Below, piece by piece: positions 47,604-60,959 of a stretch of DNA of 64,000 bases. The stretch lies in contig CM025854.1 in assembly GCA_003952965.2 (NCBI GenBank), positions 27,681,462-27,745,461 of the forward strand, written 5' to 3'. The position numbers and the translations under genes are program-made. A model generated the notes under the pieces. It made no database searches and had not been told where the DNA came from. It saw only the letters and a list, made by a program, of their open reading frames with translations. The DNA is from Morella rubra. Taxonomy: Eukaryota; Streptophyta; Magnoliopsida; Fagales; Myricaceae. Each line of letters begins with the position of its first letter. Position 1 is the first letter of the stretch.

Positions 47604-48904
47604 ATAGTATTTACCTTCAAAATTTGAAGTCCTAGTTTGATTCTCTGTATTAAAAGTAACAGAGAATGGCTGGATACATCTTGTGATTTGATAAAAAAAA
47701 ACTGAATGGGATGGTGAATACTAAAATTGAAACTGAAAGGTTATTTGTTCGTGGTGGTTCAGTTTTCAAAACCACAAGTTCAAATAGTGTATCAGGAGGG
47801 GCTGAAACAGGTGGGGTATGACATCCACCTCATTACTTTATTTGAATTCAAGCAGAAGCAGAGGCTTGGAATGCTGCTGGTACCAGATGGAAACAGGAAA
47901 CGCATACGCGCTGCAGTCGGGCCGCTGGCAGCTGCCCTGCACAATCAATCTTTTTCAACTACAAAGCATGCGTGGCGCACAACCATCTATGTCAAAATCC
48001 CTCATATAATGTTAGTCTTCTCTGTCCCCTTACTCATTTTACAGTTCGTTTTCACCCGGATAAATCTTTGTTGTCTAATACTTTCTTCAATTTAGGATGT
48101 CTGCACTTTGGACGCGCTGAGTGTGAGGTCTTCTTCTTTGGTTTGATGGATGTCTGAGAAGGCCGTTGGATCAAAAGGTTAGGGAAGCGGAAGGATTGCA
48201 TGAAAGCTAAACACGAGAATTAGTGCATTACAGATTCATCTGTCTGATGATGTTTGAAACATCACCTCCATTTCAATGCTTATCGGTTATATTGTTTCCG
48301 GTACGAACAGCATACTTATTGATGAATTATGAGCGTTATCACTGCAAGTTTGTTGAATTTTTTTTTTTTTTAAAGCGCTCGATTCCTGGTCGGCCTTGTT
48401 GTACAATGTAAGGTAGGGATTGCATCAGTGCATGTTTCACAATTATTATAGATTAGGATGGATTCAGTCCATATCAACTTACGTTTTTATCATTCCAAAG
48501 AAGCAACGCCAGTTCCGCCTTCCCGAGGCAACATCTTCTCTTTCATCAAGCCGTCACTGAAGCTAAAAATTTCTTTGAAGGCCAAAGAAATGAGAGGGTT
48601 GATCCTAAAGTAGAGATTTTTATCCTCGATGACCAAGCTGACTCTAACAACCATCTCTTTTCACAAGTAGTTTGCGAATAATTAAAAAATATAGAGCTAA
48701 TTTCGGTCCCAAAACAGTTTCAGTCATGAAAATTAACATGTAAGTGAGTATAGAAAACGAAAACCAAAAACAACCCCTCAAATCGCTTAAAAATGAAAGT
48801 CGACAGAAATAAGCTGAACAAATTTTTTTTTTCAAAAGGAGACGAGTTAATTTATGGAGGATATATATACTATTAACGTCGAGAAAAGTTTGCTTTGAAA
48901 AAGG

Positions 48905-49345
48905 AAATGAGAGTTGTGACGGAGATGGATCAGAGTATTTGGCTTGGATTCTCGAAAGAGAAAGATCGCACAGTTTAATCAGCGTCGATCATCTGGGGAA
49001 ATAATCATCACTTCCATCTCGTGAAATTTAAAAACACGATAAAACAATTAAAATAAATTACTAGAAGAAAGACGACAACGACGAAGTATGGATCAGAACT
49101 TTTGGCTTGGTTTCTCGAAAGAGAAAAGGTCGCTCAGTTTAATCAGCGTCGATCGTCTGGGGAAATAATCATCACTTCCATCTTATGAAATTTAAAAAAC
49201 ACGCTAAAACAATTAAAATATATACAATAAGAAAGACGACAACGACGAAGTATGGATCAGAACTTTTGGCTTGGTTTCTCGAAAGAGAAAAGGTCGCTCA
49301 GTTTAATCAGCGTCGATCGTCTGGGGAAATAATCATCACCTCCAA
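48905..49345 (+). repeat. Tandem repeat array, ~167-bp unit, about 2.6 copies
   Basis: Units begin near 48912, 49074 and 49238. Copies 2 and 3 are almost identical and copy 1 is more diverged. Each unit has a short open frame starting ATGGATCAG: in copies 2 and 3 it reads MDQNFWLGFSKEKRSLSLIS and ends six residues later; in copy 1 it stops after about 17 codons. A weakly similar stretch, TTTGGTTCTTGAAAGAGGAA, recurs near 49635 next to a TATA-like box, so the array may derive from a gene's 5' end. Confidence 0.7.
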
Positions 49346-49660
49346 CTTCATCACTATACGATTACGCTTCATTTAGCCACTCAAAAAAAAAAAAAAGACC
49401 ACATTAAAGAAACGAAATTTGCCCAAATCTGCAAGAAAGATTGAGCCACTTGAGACTCTCTCTACTCAGATTTGCAGAGCCGGACCAACTATGGGCGTCG
49501 GCTCATACGCAAGCGCCCACTGACATCGGAGCGCCGGTAATCAGTATGCGACGCCGCGAGCTGCTAATCAAAAGAACAGACTTGGACCCTAATGCTATTG
49601 CTCTCTACAGAGCACCCACAGAGGCTCTATTATTTGGTTCTTGAAAGAGGAAGGTCGAGG

Positions 49661-49669
49661 TATTTATAG
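49661..49669 (-). promoter_or_regulatory. Orphan TATA-like box
   Basis: CTATAAATA on the minus strand with an AAACCCTAA-type element (GGGTTT, about 30 bases upstream), a combination typical of housekeeping plant promoters. No gene could be recognised downstream on the minus strand (49640 to 48000), so this may be the promoter of a lost gene or of a non-coding RNA that includes the tandem array. Confidence 0.35.
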
Positions 49670-50257
49670 GGGTCTTCGTCTTGAAACCCTAATTTCCCAC
49701 TGGGGTTTAAGGATAGTGGTCTGTTTCCTTGCCACGTGTACGGCAGATGATCTTGTCTCGTGCTCCTGTCTTTCCAAACCTACGTGATGGATTTATTTAT
49801 TTTTTTCTCCTTTCTTGGATTTTTCGGCTGAACACTCCTTTGTTGGACCTAGTATGGGCCTGATGGGAGTTTCACAAGGCGCTGCTTGGGTTGCCAATGT
49901 ATGGTTAAGATTTGTTCGGCCCTGACTTGGTCCACCCGTGGACCCTTTATTCTATGGTTTTAGTGCCTGTATGTTCCAAAGGGCCATGCGTGATTGCCGA
50001 TGCGGACCAAGATTGGGTTGGACCAGTGCAGGGCATGTTATTCCATGGTGCTAACCCTGCCCATTCTAGGTCCAACCCGACCCTTAGACAATCCCAATAC
50101 CAACCCACACGACGTAGTTCTTTTAGTTTTTTAGGAATAATGCCACCAACGTGTTTGTGGAATTAAAAAGTTATAAATAAGCTCCCAGAGTAAAATAATA
50201 ATAATAATTCCATGAGATCCATATTCTTAAAAAAAAAAAAAAAAAAAGAAGAAGAGA

Positions 50258-50745
50258 AAATGTCATTTGTTCGTCCCATAAGTATGCATTACTTGTATTT
50301 GCGCCTCCTTAACTTTTTACCTCCTCTAAATATGAAACATTTGCAATGTTCGCCCCCAGTCACATTTTCCGTTAAACTTGAAGGAATTCGACATTAAAAT
50401 GACTAAAATGCCCTTAAAGAAAATTTCAAAAAATAAATAAATTTTAAGAAATAAATTCAATATATATATATATATATTACTGAAATAGAGTTTTAATAGT
50501 TTTATGTAAAAAATATTACTTTTTTTATTTTTAATGAAATTTTTAATATTTTTAGTAATTTTGTCTTGGAGGATTATTTTGATAATTTTACAAGCATTTT
50601 CGTCAGACTTAACGGCTGATTTGGGAGAGTGCAAATATTGAGAATGTCTGAAACTTAAAAGACGTAAATCGTAGTTCTAAAATTTAGAGGATGTAAATAA
50701 TTGACACATATTTTATGGGGCGAATAATGACATTTTTTTTTTAAA
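50258..50745. mobile_element. Fold-back (inverted-repeat) element, ~490 bp
   Basis: Left end AATGTCATTTGTTCGTCCCAT and right end GGGGCGAATAATGACATT are imperfect inverses, and inner parts also pair (TTTACCTCCTCTAAATAT with ATTTAGAGGATGTAAAT). The centre holds an (AT)n run. Non-coding; same class as 13150-13565 and 42386-42905 but different in sequence. Confidence 0.6.
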
Positions 50746-51822
50746 AAAAAAAAAAGCTCCTTCATGCAATCAAGTTACAATTAGATCATCGTTAATGTTG
50801 ACATCAGGAAATTATTGATAATTTTCTTATCTCAACGACCTATTTGCAATTTTTCAATACCACAAAGACTTTGAGTGCAATTATGTTTTTTTTTTCTTTT
50901 TTCTCCTTTCAACTTTACCGCCTAAGCTTTATTCCATTTGACATTACGTGAAGCGAGACTAGTTTGCAAATTTGTTTCCTCTAGTCCCTAATTAATAATG
51001 ACGTCACTAGCTATTTACAATTCCAAAGTGATGAATTAGACGATACTTTTCTGGGTATAGTATGTTCGAAAAACGATGTCTTTTGGCCTAATAAAGAGGA
51101 CCTTGCCATGGATGGAAAGGCTATTGGATGAAGAGAATCTGATTTATGAACAGATAATAGAAGTAATTAATCTCGATGAATCTGAACAAATTTCTATGGC
51201 TTTGAAGCTCAATATACTATAGCATCACATAAGTAGGCGGTAGGCCTCTTTGGGCAGGTAGACTTTCAGCCCCATGGACCAAACTCCAAAGGAAGACGTT
51301 GACGTGAACCAGCTTGATGAAAACTCAGCATGGAGTTTCCAAGATTGACGACTGCAATTTGACCAGGTAAGGTGTTGCCGTGGAGATGGCAGCTTTCCAT
51401 ATTCCTTCTTTCCTTTGGTCACAACAGCATAGGACAGAAAGAAGGAAAGAATGATACTACTTCCGTGTGGGAAATGGTGTCTGCAGTGGCCTTTGCTTTT
51501 TATCCAGAATCTCCTCTCACAGATACATTCCTTTCTTTTCCTGGCCTTCCTTTGAGAAATGTTCTTTACTTTCTTCTTCTTCCAGCAATGCACCCTCTCG
51601 CTTTTGGGTACATTCCCAACCAGAAAAATTTGGAATCCCGAACGTCGACGAAACCTAAAGCAAGCTCCCATAATAAAGAAGTTAGCCAGGTATAAAAAAA
51701 TATTAACAGTTCTGGTATGGCTCTATAAATGCGGTACTCCTAACCAGTAAGCAATCCAAACTGGTCTTTTATTTTCGATACAAACTGAACCTTCATTTTT
51801 TCTTCTTAAACTTCTGTTCAAA

Positions 51823-54800
51823 ATGGCTTCTGCAGCATCCCTGAAGCGCTCCGAGTCAATAGCCGATAACATGCCAGAAGCCTTGAGGCAAAGTCGGTAC
51901 CATATGAAGAGATGCTTTGCTAAGTACATTGAAAAGGGAAGAAGGATCATGAAGCTTCACCATTTAATGGATGAAATGGAGCAAGTCATTGATGACAAGA
52001 ATGAAAGAGCTCAGGTCTTGGAGGGCGTACTTGGTTACATACTCTGTTCCACACAGGTTCTTTGGTTTTCTTTTTTCACTAAGATTATGAGATACCAAAA
52101 CGATAGGTTTATTTTTTTTTTTTTTTGTGAAATTAAGAGCCCATGCACTTGAAATATGCAGGAAGCTGTTGTCATACCCCCACATGTTGCCTTTGCCATA
52201 AGACCAAATCCTGGATTTTGGGAATTTGTCAAAGTCAGCTCTGATGATTTATCGGTTGAGGGTATCTCCACTACAGAGTTCTTAAAGTTTAAAGAAATGG
52301 TAAATGATGAAAAATGGTACGTCTTTTCTTTTCCTTTAGTTTTTCTTATTTCTTGCTTCATGTTATAAGCGCCAGCTGAATTCCATGCTCGGAAAAGGTT
52401 CCACAGTAGTTGCCTGACATTCCTATGCAGGGCAAAGGATGAAAATGCTTTGGAGGTGGACTTTGGAGCGCTTGACTTCTCTGTTCCACACTTGACCCTA
52501 TCCTCTTCGATTGGAAATGGGCTCAATTTTTCTGCAAAGTTTATAACTTCTAAGCTCGGTGGAAAAGTGGAGAATGCACAACCTCTTGTGGATTACTTTC
52601 TAACACTTGATCATCAAGGAGAAGTATGGAAAAGCCTGAATTTGATCCATTTAAGAAAATTTGAAACAAAACATGTTAAGACTTTGCCATCAAGGAGAAT
52701 ATGGTGCTGAAGCTCAACTGATTTTAAATTTGCAGAAGCTTATGATAAATGACAACCTGAATACTGCTACAAAGCTTCAGATGGCATTAATTGTGGCTGA
52801 GGTGCTGGTCTCATCACTTCCAAAGGACACTCCATATCAGAGTTTTGAACTCAGGTGATCTGTCTAACACTACATTCTGCTAGGAAACCCTGGGAAAATA
52901 ATGTCTGATAGTGATAGCCAAATTCGTATACAGGTTCAAGGAGTGGGGCTTCGAGAGAGGCTGGGGAGACACTGCAGAACGAGTAAAGGAGACCATGAGA
53001 GCAGTGTCAGAAGTACTCCAAGCACCGGATCCAGTGCATATGGAGAAGTTATTTAGCAGACTTCCCACAATATTCAATGTCGTAATTTTCTCACCTCACG
53101 GGTACTTTGGCCAATCAGATGTCCTTGGCCTACCAGACACTGGCGGGCAGGTACAAGGTTTTGATTTGCCAGTAAAGAAAACTAGTCTGCAATTATTAGA
53201 AAGCTAGCATTTTGCTCATGTACTATTTTAAACAGGTAGTTTACATTCTGGACCAAGTGAAAGCTATGGAAGAGGAACTGCTCCATAGAATTAAACAGCA
53301 GGGGCTCAATGTGAAGCCTCAAATTCTTGTGGTGAGTTTCATTGCACCGAGCGGACAACGGAAGTTTAGTTTGGAACAAGTGTGTAATCATGTTTCTAAT
53401 GCTACCAGGTGACACGACTCATACCTGATGCACGTGGGACTAAATGTAACCAGGAGCTGGAACCAATCATTGGTACCAAGCACTCCAACATTCTTCGGGT
53501 GCCCTTTCAGACACAGAATGGGGTCTGCCGCCGGTGGGTTTCTCGTTTTGACATTTACCCCTTTCTTGAGAGGTTCAGCCAGGTACGTATTCCATCTCCC
53601 GTTAAATCCATGATTTTAAGCTTCCTAAAGTGATTGCTTTTTCTCTGTTCTTATCAATTGTTTAATCTTTCATATCAACAGGATGCTACAGCCAAGATCC
53701 TTGACCTCATGGAAGGAAATCCAGATCTTATTATTGGAAATTACACTGATGGCAATTTAGTGGCCTCTCTCATGGCTAGTAAACTCGGGATAACTCAGGT
53801 GTGTGTCTTTTCTTCTTCAGTTTATGCGGCAATAAAGGTTCACTTTTCCTATTGACTAATCTCGTGTTCTTAAAAACCAGGGTACTATTGCGCACGCTTT
53901 AGAAAAGACAAAGTACGAAAATTCTGATATCAAATGGAAGGAATTAGACCCTAAGTATCACTTCTCATGCCAATTCATTGCCGATACAATAGCAATGAAT
54001 GCAACGGATTTCATCATAGCTAGCACATACCAGGAGATTGCAGGAAGGTTAGAGAATTACCCACAAATATATATGTATTTGATATTCAGTAGAAAGTGGC
54101 CCTATATACAGGTTTCCAGAACCTTGTCATATAAAAAGTTTCCGAGGTTTTAAGATCACAGGTTAGATGTTTCATATGAAACCCATTGTTCTTCTTGCAG
54201 TAAAGACAGACCCGGACAGTACGAAAGCCATACTGCATTTACACTCCCGGGGCTCTGTAGAATTGTTTCAGGCATCAACGTATTTGATCCCAAATTCAAC
54301 ATTGCTGCACCAGGGGCTGATCAAAATGTGTATTTCCCGTACACTGACAAAGAAAGGCGACTCACATCATTCCACCCTGCCATTGAAGAATTGCTGTACA
54401 GCAAAGAGGATAACAATGAGCACATGTGAGTGTTGGAGTTGCAAAACATGCACCTTCTTTTATACAGATAATCTGGATCATAGAAATTCTAAATGATCTA
54501 ACATCTTATCTGTACCATTATTTGGAAAACAGTGGATATCTGGCAGACAGGAAGAAGCCTATCATCTTCTCGATGGCAAGGCTTGATGTTGTGAAGAACC
54601 TAACTGGATTAACTGAGTGGTATGGGAAGAACAGGAGGCTGAGAAATTTGGTTAACCTTGTTATAGTTGGGGGCTTCTTTGATCCTTCCAAATCAAAAGA
54701 CAGAGAAGAAATGGCTGAGATTAAAAAGATGCACGCATTGATAGATAAATATCAACTCAAGGGTCAGATAAGATGGATCGCGGCACAAAGTGATAGGCAA

Positions 54801-56493
54801 CGCAATGGAGAACTCTACCGCTGTATTGCTGATACAAAGGGAGCTTTTGTACAGCCTGCTCTCTATGAAGCATTTGGCCTAACGGTCATTGAGGCAATGA
54901 ACTGTGGACTACCCACTTTTGCAACTAATCAAGGAGGCCCAGCAGAAATCATTGTTGATGGGGTCTCAGGTTTCCACGTTGATCCCATCAACGGGGATGA
55001 GTCGAGCAACAAAATTGCTGAATTCTTTGAGAAGTGCAAAGGGGATCCGACATACTGGAACAAGTATTCAACAGCAGGCTTGCAACGCATAAATGAATGG
55101 TAATCCCTTAACCCTGTATTTCTTAGCTATCACACTTCTGATCATATTCATTCATATCGATCATTTTCAGTCTCATTCAGTCACAGAATTCGGCATCAGT
55201 TCCTCGATATGAACTGCTAATTATGTTTGCTCTTTTTGTAGCTACACCTGGAAGATATATGCAAGCAAGGTGTTGAATGTGGCATCCATTTATAGTTTCT
55301 GGAGGCAGCTGAACAGGAAGCAGAAACAGGCAAAGCAAAGATATATCCAAATGTTCTATAATCTGCAATTCAGGAACTTGGTATACTTTTATAGTTGGAT
55401 TACTCTGTCTTGATTAACTATCCTCTGGTAAAAACTTTGAGGATTTGGTTCCTTTCTCACCGGGCATTAATTGTTTCAGGCGAAGAATGTACCTGTCCCA
55501 AGTGACGAGCCCCCACAAGCACAACCACAGCCAAAACCAACTGCCGATCCACAGTCCTCAAAAAGGCAAGTATCTCTACAAATCTAGTGGGAACTTCTGG
55601 TTAATAATTGCTTTGTTTTGAGAGTTTCAAATTACAAACAAAGAAAATCAGTCTTTGAATGGAAGGTGGATCAGCTTAATTCAATCAAATAATACATTTT
55701 TTCGTCCAAGCATGTGAAATGGGGATCATTGATAAATTATGTTACTGATTGTCTTTCTTTACTTTTTGCCCTTCAGGTAATGAAGTTTATGGAGCTCTTT
55801 AATCGCCAAACTAATCCTTGGGTACATGTAATAACTGAAATTGTTTGTGAAGTAGTGGATACCAATGATCTCCCAATTTCACAAATATCTTCATTTCATT
55901 TCACATCTTGTTGATACTTTCTGGCTGGAGTCTCATAGAGAATGGAATTCTTCTGCATTTTCTTTTTCAGTAATTAAAAAAAAGTGGGATTCTTATAAAT
56001 TTCGGTGTCTCCTGTTTAAGCTATTTGTGATGTTCAAAAAAAAAAAAAAAAGATGGACTATTGCTGTGGGGGTGTTTTAAGGAAGAGCACAATTTAGAGA
56101 GAGAATTAGAGCACAGAGCCTTTAGTTTGATGATTTTGGACAGAGAGGTGATCAATTGCTTCGGACAAACAAAGAGAACAATGCCAACATCCCGAAAACA
56201 ACTAACTTTCAAGATCCATGAGAACACAATCAATTCTGCAGACATTATTAACAGCAACTAATTTTTGTTTTGTTTTTATTTGTGCCAAATAATGTTTATT
56301 TCCATTGACCCTGAAATACATATTTTTTGTTTCGTGCAGCAGCAAACGCACGCGGTCCCGACTGCAAAAGTAAGGCTACTGCTATTCTTTGTTATCGATT
56401 TAGCATTTATCCACTTAACAATTGACCTTGTTTATTTATTTAACAACTTACTTAAACGAACTAAAACATACTTTCAGGTTGTTTGGAGCTTAA
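51823..56493 (+). CDS. SUS6-like: Sucrose synthase, SUS6/SUS7 type
   Basis: Reversibly cleaves sucrose with UDP to UDP-glucose and fructose; the SUS5-7 clade supplies callose synthesis in phloem sieve plates. Fifteen exons: 51823-52056, 52162-52316, 52431-52623, 52736-52854, 52934-53150, 53236-53331, 53409-53582, 53682-53798, 53881-54047, 54201-54425, 54533-55099, 55242-55380, 55480-55565, 56340-56369, 56478-56493; 844 residues. Seen: N-terminal [16 protein letters not shown] with candidate phosphoserines, [16 protein letters not shown] (sugar-binding loop), the GT-B domain with [14 protein letters not shown] and [16 protein letters not shown] carrying the E-x7-E motif. A Pro/Gln-rich C-terminal extension ends [14 protein letters not shown] if a GC donor is used after 55565. 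With the GT donor four bases later the tail becomes [17 protein letters not shown] and stops at 56501. Confidence 0.93.
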
Positions 56494-57432
56494 GGGTCTA
56501 ATAAGGCGGGCTTGCTTATACGGCGTCTGGAGTCGTCGTACAATGTTGTTCCCTCTTAAATCTTCTTAATTTTTCATTTTTTTTTTCGGGATGTATAAAT
56601 AAAGTTTGTTGTGTTCTCATTGAAAAAATTGTGCTATAAGTGACAATACTCTGGATTTCAGAATGACCATTATGCTCTTTTCGCTTTCTCATTGAAAAAA
56701 TTCTGCTATAATTAGTACCAATCTCATGTCGCTGATATCCTTGTTAAAAATGTTTGTAATTCTCGTATGTAGCGTGTGTGAAGTTAAAATTTTAATAGAA
56801 TTTTACTTTTATTAAATAAATTTCAAAATTTTATTTTACTTGTATCACTCGAATACTTTTTTTTTTAACACCAATACTAAAATTTTATACACAGATGTAC
56901 TAGTCTGAAAACTTTAAAAAGCAAAAGCTAAGGAGACGAGATTTCCATAAATGTATTTGCGCAATAACCCCATAATCCCGTCGCATCAAAAACCCCTTCG
57001 TCAGTTTTCGCTGCCCATAACGCGTCTTGCACGTGAACCGAACGGCCACGCCAGACTATTGCCATATGCACGAGGGAAGGACCGGTAGATCCGCTCTTGT
57101 CACGGACAAATAAACCCGCAGCCAGCCATTTCTGCTTTGAGGTTCTCTTGCCTCCTGTTCCCATACCTTTTTTTCCCTCCTCTCCCAACTACCTCTTTTT
57201 TCTCCTTTTTTGCCCTTTCTTATTCATTTTCTTTTCGACTTCTTTTTTTCCCAAAAAATAAAAATAAAAAATCCGCTACCTAAAAGCTAGTTCTTTTTCT
57301 TTTTCACATTTCTTGAAAAGGAAATCACCTCGGGATTTATCTTTCTGAAGGGAAAAATCACCGCATTTTCGATAATTTTCTTCTCCTACGCGGCCGTTCC
57401 TTCTCTTTCTCTCTGTCTGTGTGTTTGTGGAG
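56494..57432. other. SUS 3' region and ALIS promoter
   Basis: Tail-to-head spacing of about 0.9 kb. CT-rich DNA at 57140-57290 and 57395-57425 fits the ALIS transcription start and leader. No additional gene; the minus frame at 56928-57188 is unsupported. Confidence 0.5.
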
Positions 57433-60400
57433 ATGACTCCCAAAGGAGCAACGAGCTCAGGAGGGGCCAAAGATGGCGCGTCGGATTCGTCCTCCGCTGC
57501 CAAAAAGAATTCCAAGAGGCCCAAATGTGAGTGATGGCTTTTCTTCTTTTCTATTCTCTTCAGATTACCTTTCTTTTTGTTAGAATGCATGTTGTCCTTC
57601 AATGCGATTCAGGGTGTTCAATGTTTTGGCATTCCCTTTAGCCCCTGTTTTTCTGCATTGGGTGATTGAATGTCTTGCATATACGTAAAGCTTTCACTTT
57701 TGTCCTAGACGTTGGTCTGGATATATTCCCTTTTCGCCTTTGATATATCGCAAATGTTAGATTTTGTGACAGTTGCATTTCATAAAAATTGGAAAGTGGA
57801 TCTTGCGTTTTGTCAGGGAAAGGTTTCGAGTAATCAGTCGAACTACAAGCATAAAAAATTGATTTTTAGAAGATCGCAGTAACAAAAGGTGTTCTCTTTG
57901 TGGTGTTTTAATTCCACTAGGACAAACGATAACACGATTTATCAACTCTCTTAATACTAAGCCGCCTCATAGGTGTATTAATTTCTTTTTTGCAGATTCG
58001 AAGTTTACGCAGCAAGAGCTTCCTGCTTGCAAGCCGATTTTAACACCCGGATGGGTATGGCTTAAGAAATATATCTCATTGTGTTTTTGTATTTAATTAT
58101 GGAATGCAAGAGATTTTTGCTTCACTTCACGTCTAGTATACTTGGTTATTCTCTTCTTATCAGCTCTTCTTCTGGAACAAAATTTTGGATTTCAGGTGAT
58201 TACAGCTTTTATAGTTGTTGGCATTGTGTTCATTCCCATCGGCCTTGCTTCCTTATTTGCTTCAGAACGTGTAATGACATCTCAAATTGTGTATTTCATT
58301 CCTTTGTATTTCACATGAAATTCTAGTGTCGGTATTGGTTGATACTGAAAAGGAAAATTGCACTTCATCTGACTCAGGTGGTGGAAATTGTGGACCGCTA
58401 TGATGAGGATTGCGTTCCTAGTAATTATAGCTACAATAAGCTTGCATTTATTCAAAGTAGCAAAACCAACAAGACTTGTACCAAGAGATTGATTGTTAGT
58501 TCCAAACCCTTCAGCACTGATGTGTTTGATAAAGCTTAGGCGTTGGTTCTCCTTTAGGTATCACATTTTTTCTACAAATGCAATTTGATAGTATCTACTC
58601 TCAAAGTGTGCATTAATTTGATAATTTCAGGTTCCAAAGCAAATGAAAAGTCCCGTCTATATCTATTACCAACTTGATAACTTCTACCAGAATCACCGTC
58701 GGTATGTTTAAATCACACGCAAATGTTTCTTTGAATTTTATTTTATCCACTTATTGGTATGGATGTGGAGGGAAAGAATGGATATACCTAATTTCTTATT
58801 TACTGAAGAGGTCTGGTTACTGCTCATTAAAGTCTGCTTAGCATAGCCAATTGTAAGTGCCATAAACTTCAGTTCACATTGGGACAATACTGTTTTTGGG
58901 ATAGTTGATGTTTAATCGAAATGATGTAGGCCAAATAGTTCTAGCTCAAGAAGCTTGAGTTGGCTGTTCATTTGTGCACTCTCTCCTACGTGTTTGGGTG
59001 GTTCCAAACATGTTTTCAGTGAGTTGGTTGTTCATGCTGTGTTTGTGGTGATAACTATTGCTAGCTTTCACCTCTCCAGATGGTTGGGTAGTAATATGAT
59101 GATGCTTGGACTTCTTTTTTTTTTTTATGTTGGTTTTTCTGATATGGAATTACTCTGGCCTCTGTTTTGTTTGCTTGGTTCGCGCAATAGTCAACTTATC
59201 CCTGTGTGAAGTAGCAATGCACCTTGGTTTTGTTTAGTTTGGGTTGAAGTCAAATCCCAGCCAAACCTGTTGAAGAGGGAGCAGTTCTCATTTTTCTTCC
59301 AGAACAAAGTCATTGAAATGTAGCAAGTTTAATTCGGGCTGTTAGAGCTGGCTTTCTTCTTATTTGTCTGCTAGCAGAAATAAAGAAGGTGGTATGGGTA
59401 GAATGTATACCGAATATGGAATTTTGGAGAAAGGTGGGATGGAATTTTGTTAAGATCTGATGGTTTGCAATTTGCTACAAATTTTTTCATCGTGCATTGA
59501 TACTTTGCTGATTTCTTTTCTCTTTAATATTTTTGACCTTATCTTGGATGTGCAATTCTTCTTGCAGATATGTAAAGAGTAGAAGTGACAAACAATTGCG
59601 GAGCAGGGCGAGTGAGAGCGACACAACTGATTGTAAACCTGAAGCAGTCACAAAAAATAATTCTCCAATTGTTCCTTGTGGCCTCATTGCTTGGAGTTTG
59701 TTTAATGACACATATGGCTTTTCAGTGAAAAACAAGGTGATAGAGGTGAGCAAACAGAATATAGCATGGAAAAGTGACCAAGAGAGTAAATTCGGTTCCG
59801 ATGTCTATCCGAAAAATTTTCAGAGTGAGGGTTTGATTGGGGGCGCCCAACTAAATGCGAGCATTCCGGTAATATAGTTCTCTCTTTTTTTTCCTTTGTT
59901 CGTTATTTTCTCTTTTGTGCTTTGAAGAAGTAACTTTTTCTTGGTTTTGCACGTGACAGTTGAGTGAACAAGTGGATCTCATTGTTTGGATGCGAACTGC
60001 GGCGCTGCCAACTTTCAGAAAACTATATGGGAAGATAGAGACAGACCTTGAAGCTAATGATGAAATAACAGTAGTAATAGAGAACAATTACAACACCTAC
60101 AGTTTTGATGGCAAAAAGAGGCTGGTTCTTTCAACCACTAGTTGGATTGGTGGCAAAAATGATTTCCTGGGAATAGCGTATCTTACTGTTGGTGGTCTGT
60201 GCTTGTTCTTGGCTATTAGTTTCATACTTTTGTACGTGATCAGGCCAAGGTGAGTGGATGGTTTAAACATCTTAAATTAATCAATTTGCTCTGCCCAGTC
60301 TAGTCTCCCTTTTTGTTAAGGAAATTGTGATTTTAGTAATTCTACAATGGAAACAATTCTGTAGGTAATTTTTGCATGCTTAAAAACCAGATCGTCCAAA

Positions 60401-60959
60401 TGTTACATATACATCAGTGTCGATAGACTTTTGATATCTTAGTGATTGATATTATCACTTATACCTCTTTGCCCATTTTTCTGGACTTTGGGGAATTGGG
60501 CATAACACTAGCGGAGTCATGCTTCTTACTCAATTTGCTTAAAGGTGTTACCCACAAAGAACCAGGTTCCAACACCTGAAGGGTTCCACTGACAAGAAAA
60601 AAAGCATATAAATTCAGCTCGTTCTTTAAGGTGTTCTGCCTGCCATTTTGTACTTCAGGTTGGCAGGCTTGATTTCAAAAAGACTACATTGGTCTTCTTG
60701 AAAATGGCCTCTTACTCTGCAATTTATAAGCTAGTCGATGACAAACTCATATGTTTGTCTCCCCTGTTTGTCCTATTAATGTCCTTCATCTATGCAGAAA
60801 GGCAAATTTTGTTGGATTAGTTATTTATAATTGGTTCTGTTTGAAATGCTAACAGATCCTATTTTTCGTTCATAACGAGACTGAAATTACCATTGCTTTC
60901 CATGCAGGCCTCTTGGGGACCCATCCTACTTATCTTGGAACAGAGGACATGTGAATTAA
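57433..60959 (+). CDS. ALIS1-like: ALA-interacting subunit (CDC50/LEM3 family)
   Basis: Beta subunit of P4-ATPase phospholipid flippases, needed for ER exit and activity of the ALA pumps. Eight exons: 57433-57526, 57996-58054, 58196-58270, 58378-58494, 58631-58701, 59568-59868, 59960-60249 and 60908-60959; 352 residues, the standard length. Seen: a basic Ser-rich cytosolic N-terminus, KFTQQELPACKPILTPGWVI, TM1 (about 52-72, AFIVVGIVFIPIGLASLF), a large exoplasmic loop with N-glycosylation sites NYS, NKT, NDT and NAS and conserved cysteines, IVPCGLIAWSLFNDT, WMRTAALPTFRKLYGKI, and TM2 (about 308-333) followed by the short tail RPRPLGDPSYLSWNRGHVN. All are hallmarks of the CDC50 family. The ALIS number is a best guess. 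Confidence 0.95.

Larger units (their letters stand above)
47604..51822. other. Intergenic DNA between SDG40-like and sucrose synthase genes
   Basis: 4.2 kb with no intact gene. 48905-49345 is a tandem repeat array, 49661-49669 a TATA-like box on the minus strand and 50258-50745 a fold-back element. An (AT)n run lies at about 50461-50478. The open frames at 47727-48157 and 51225-51695 have no recognisable product. Confidence 0.5.

Noticed and set aside
51225..51695. Overlapping frames of 148 aa (minus) and 107 aa (plus) upstream of sucrose synthase
   Set aside because: Neither gives a recognisable protein; the region is probably the SUS promoter and leader.
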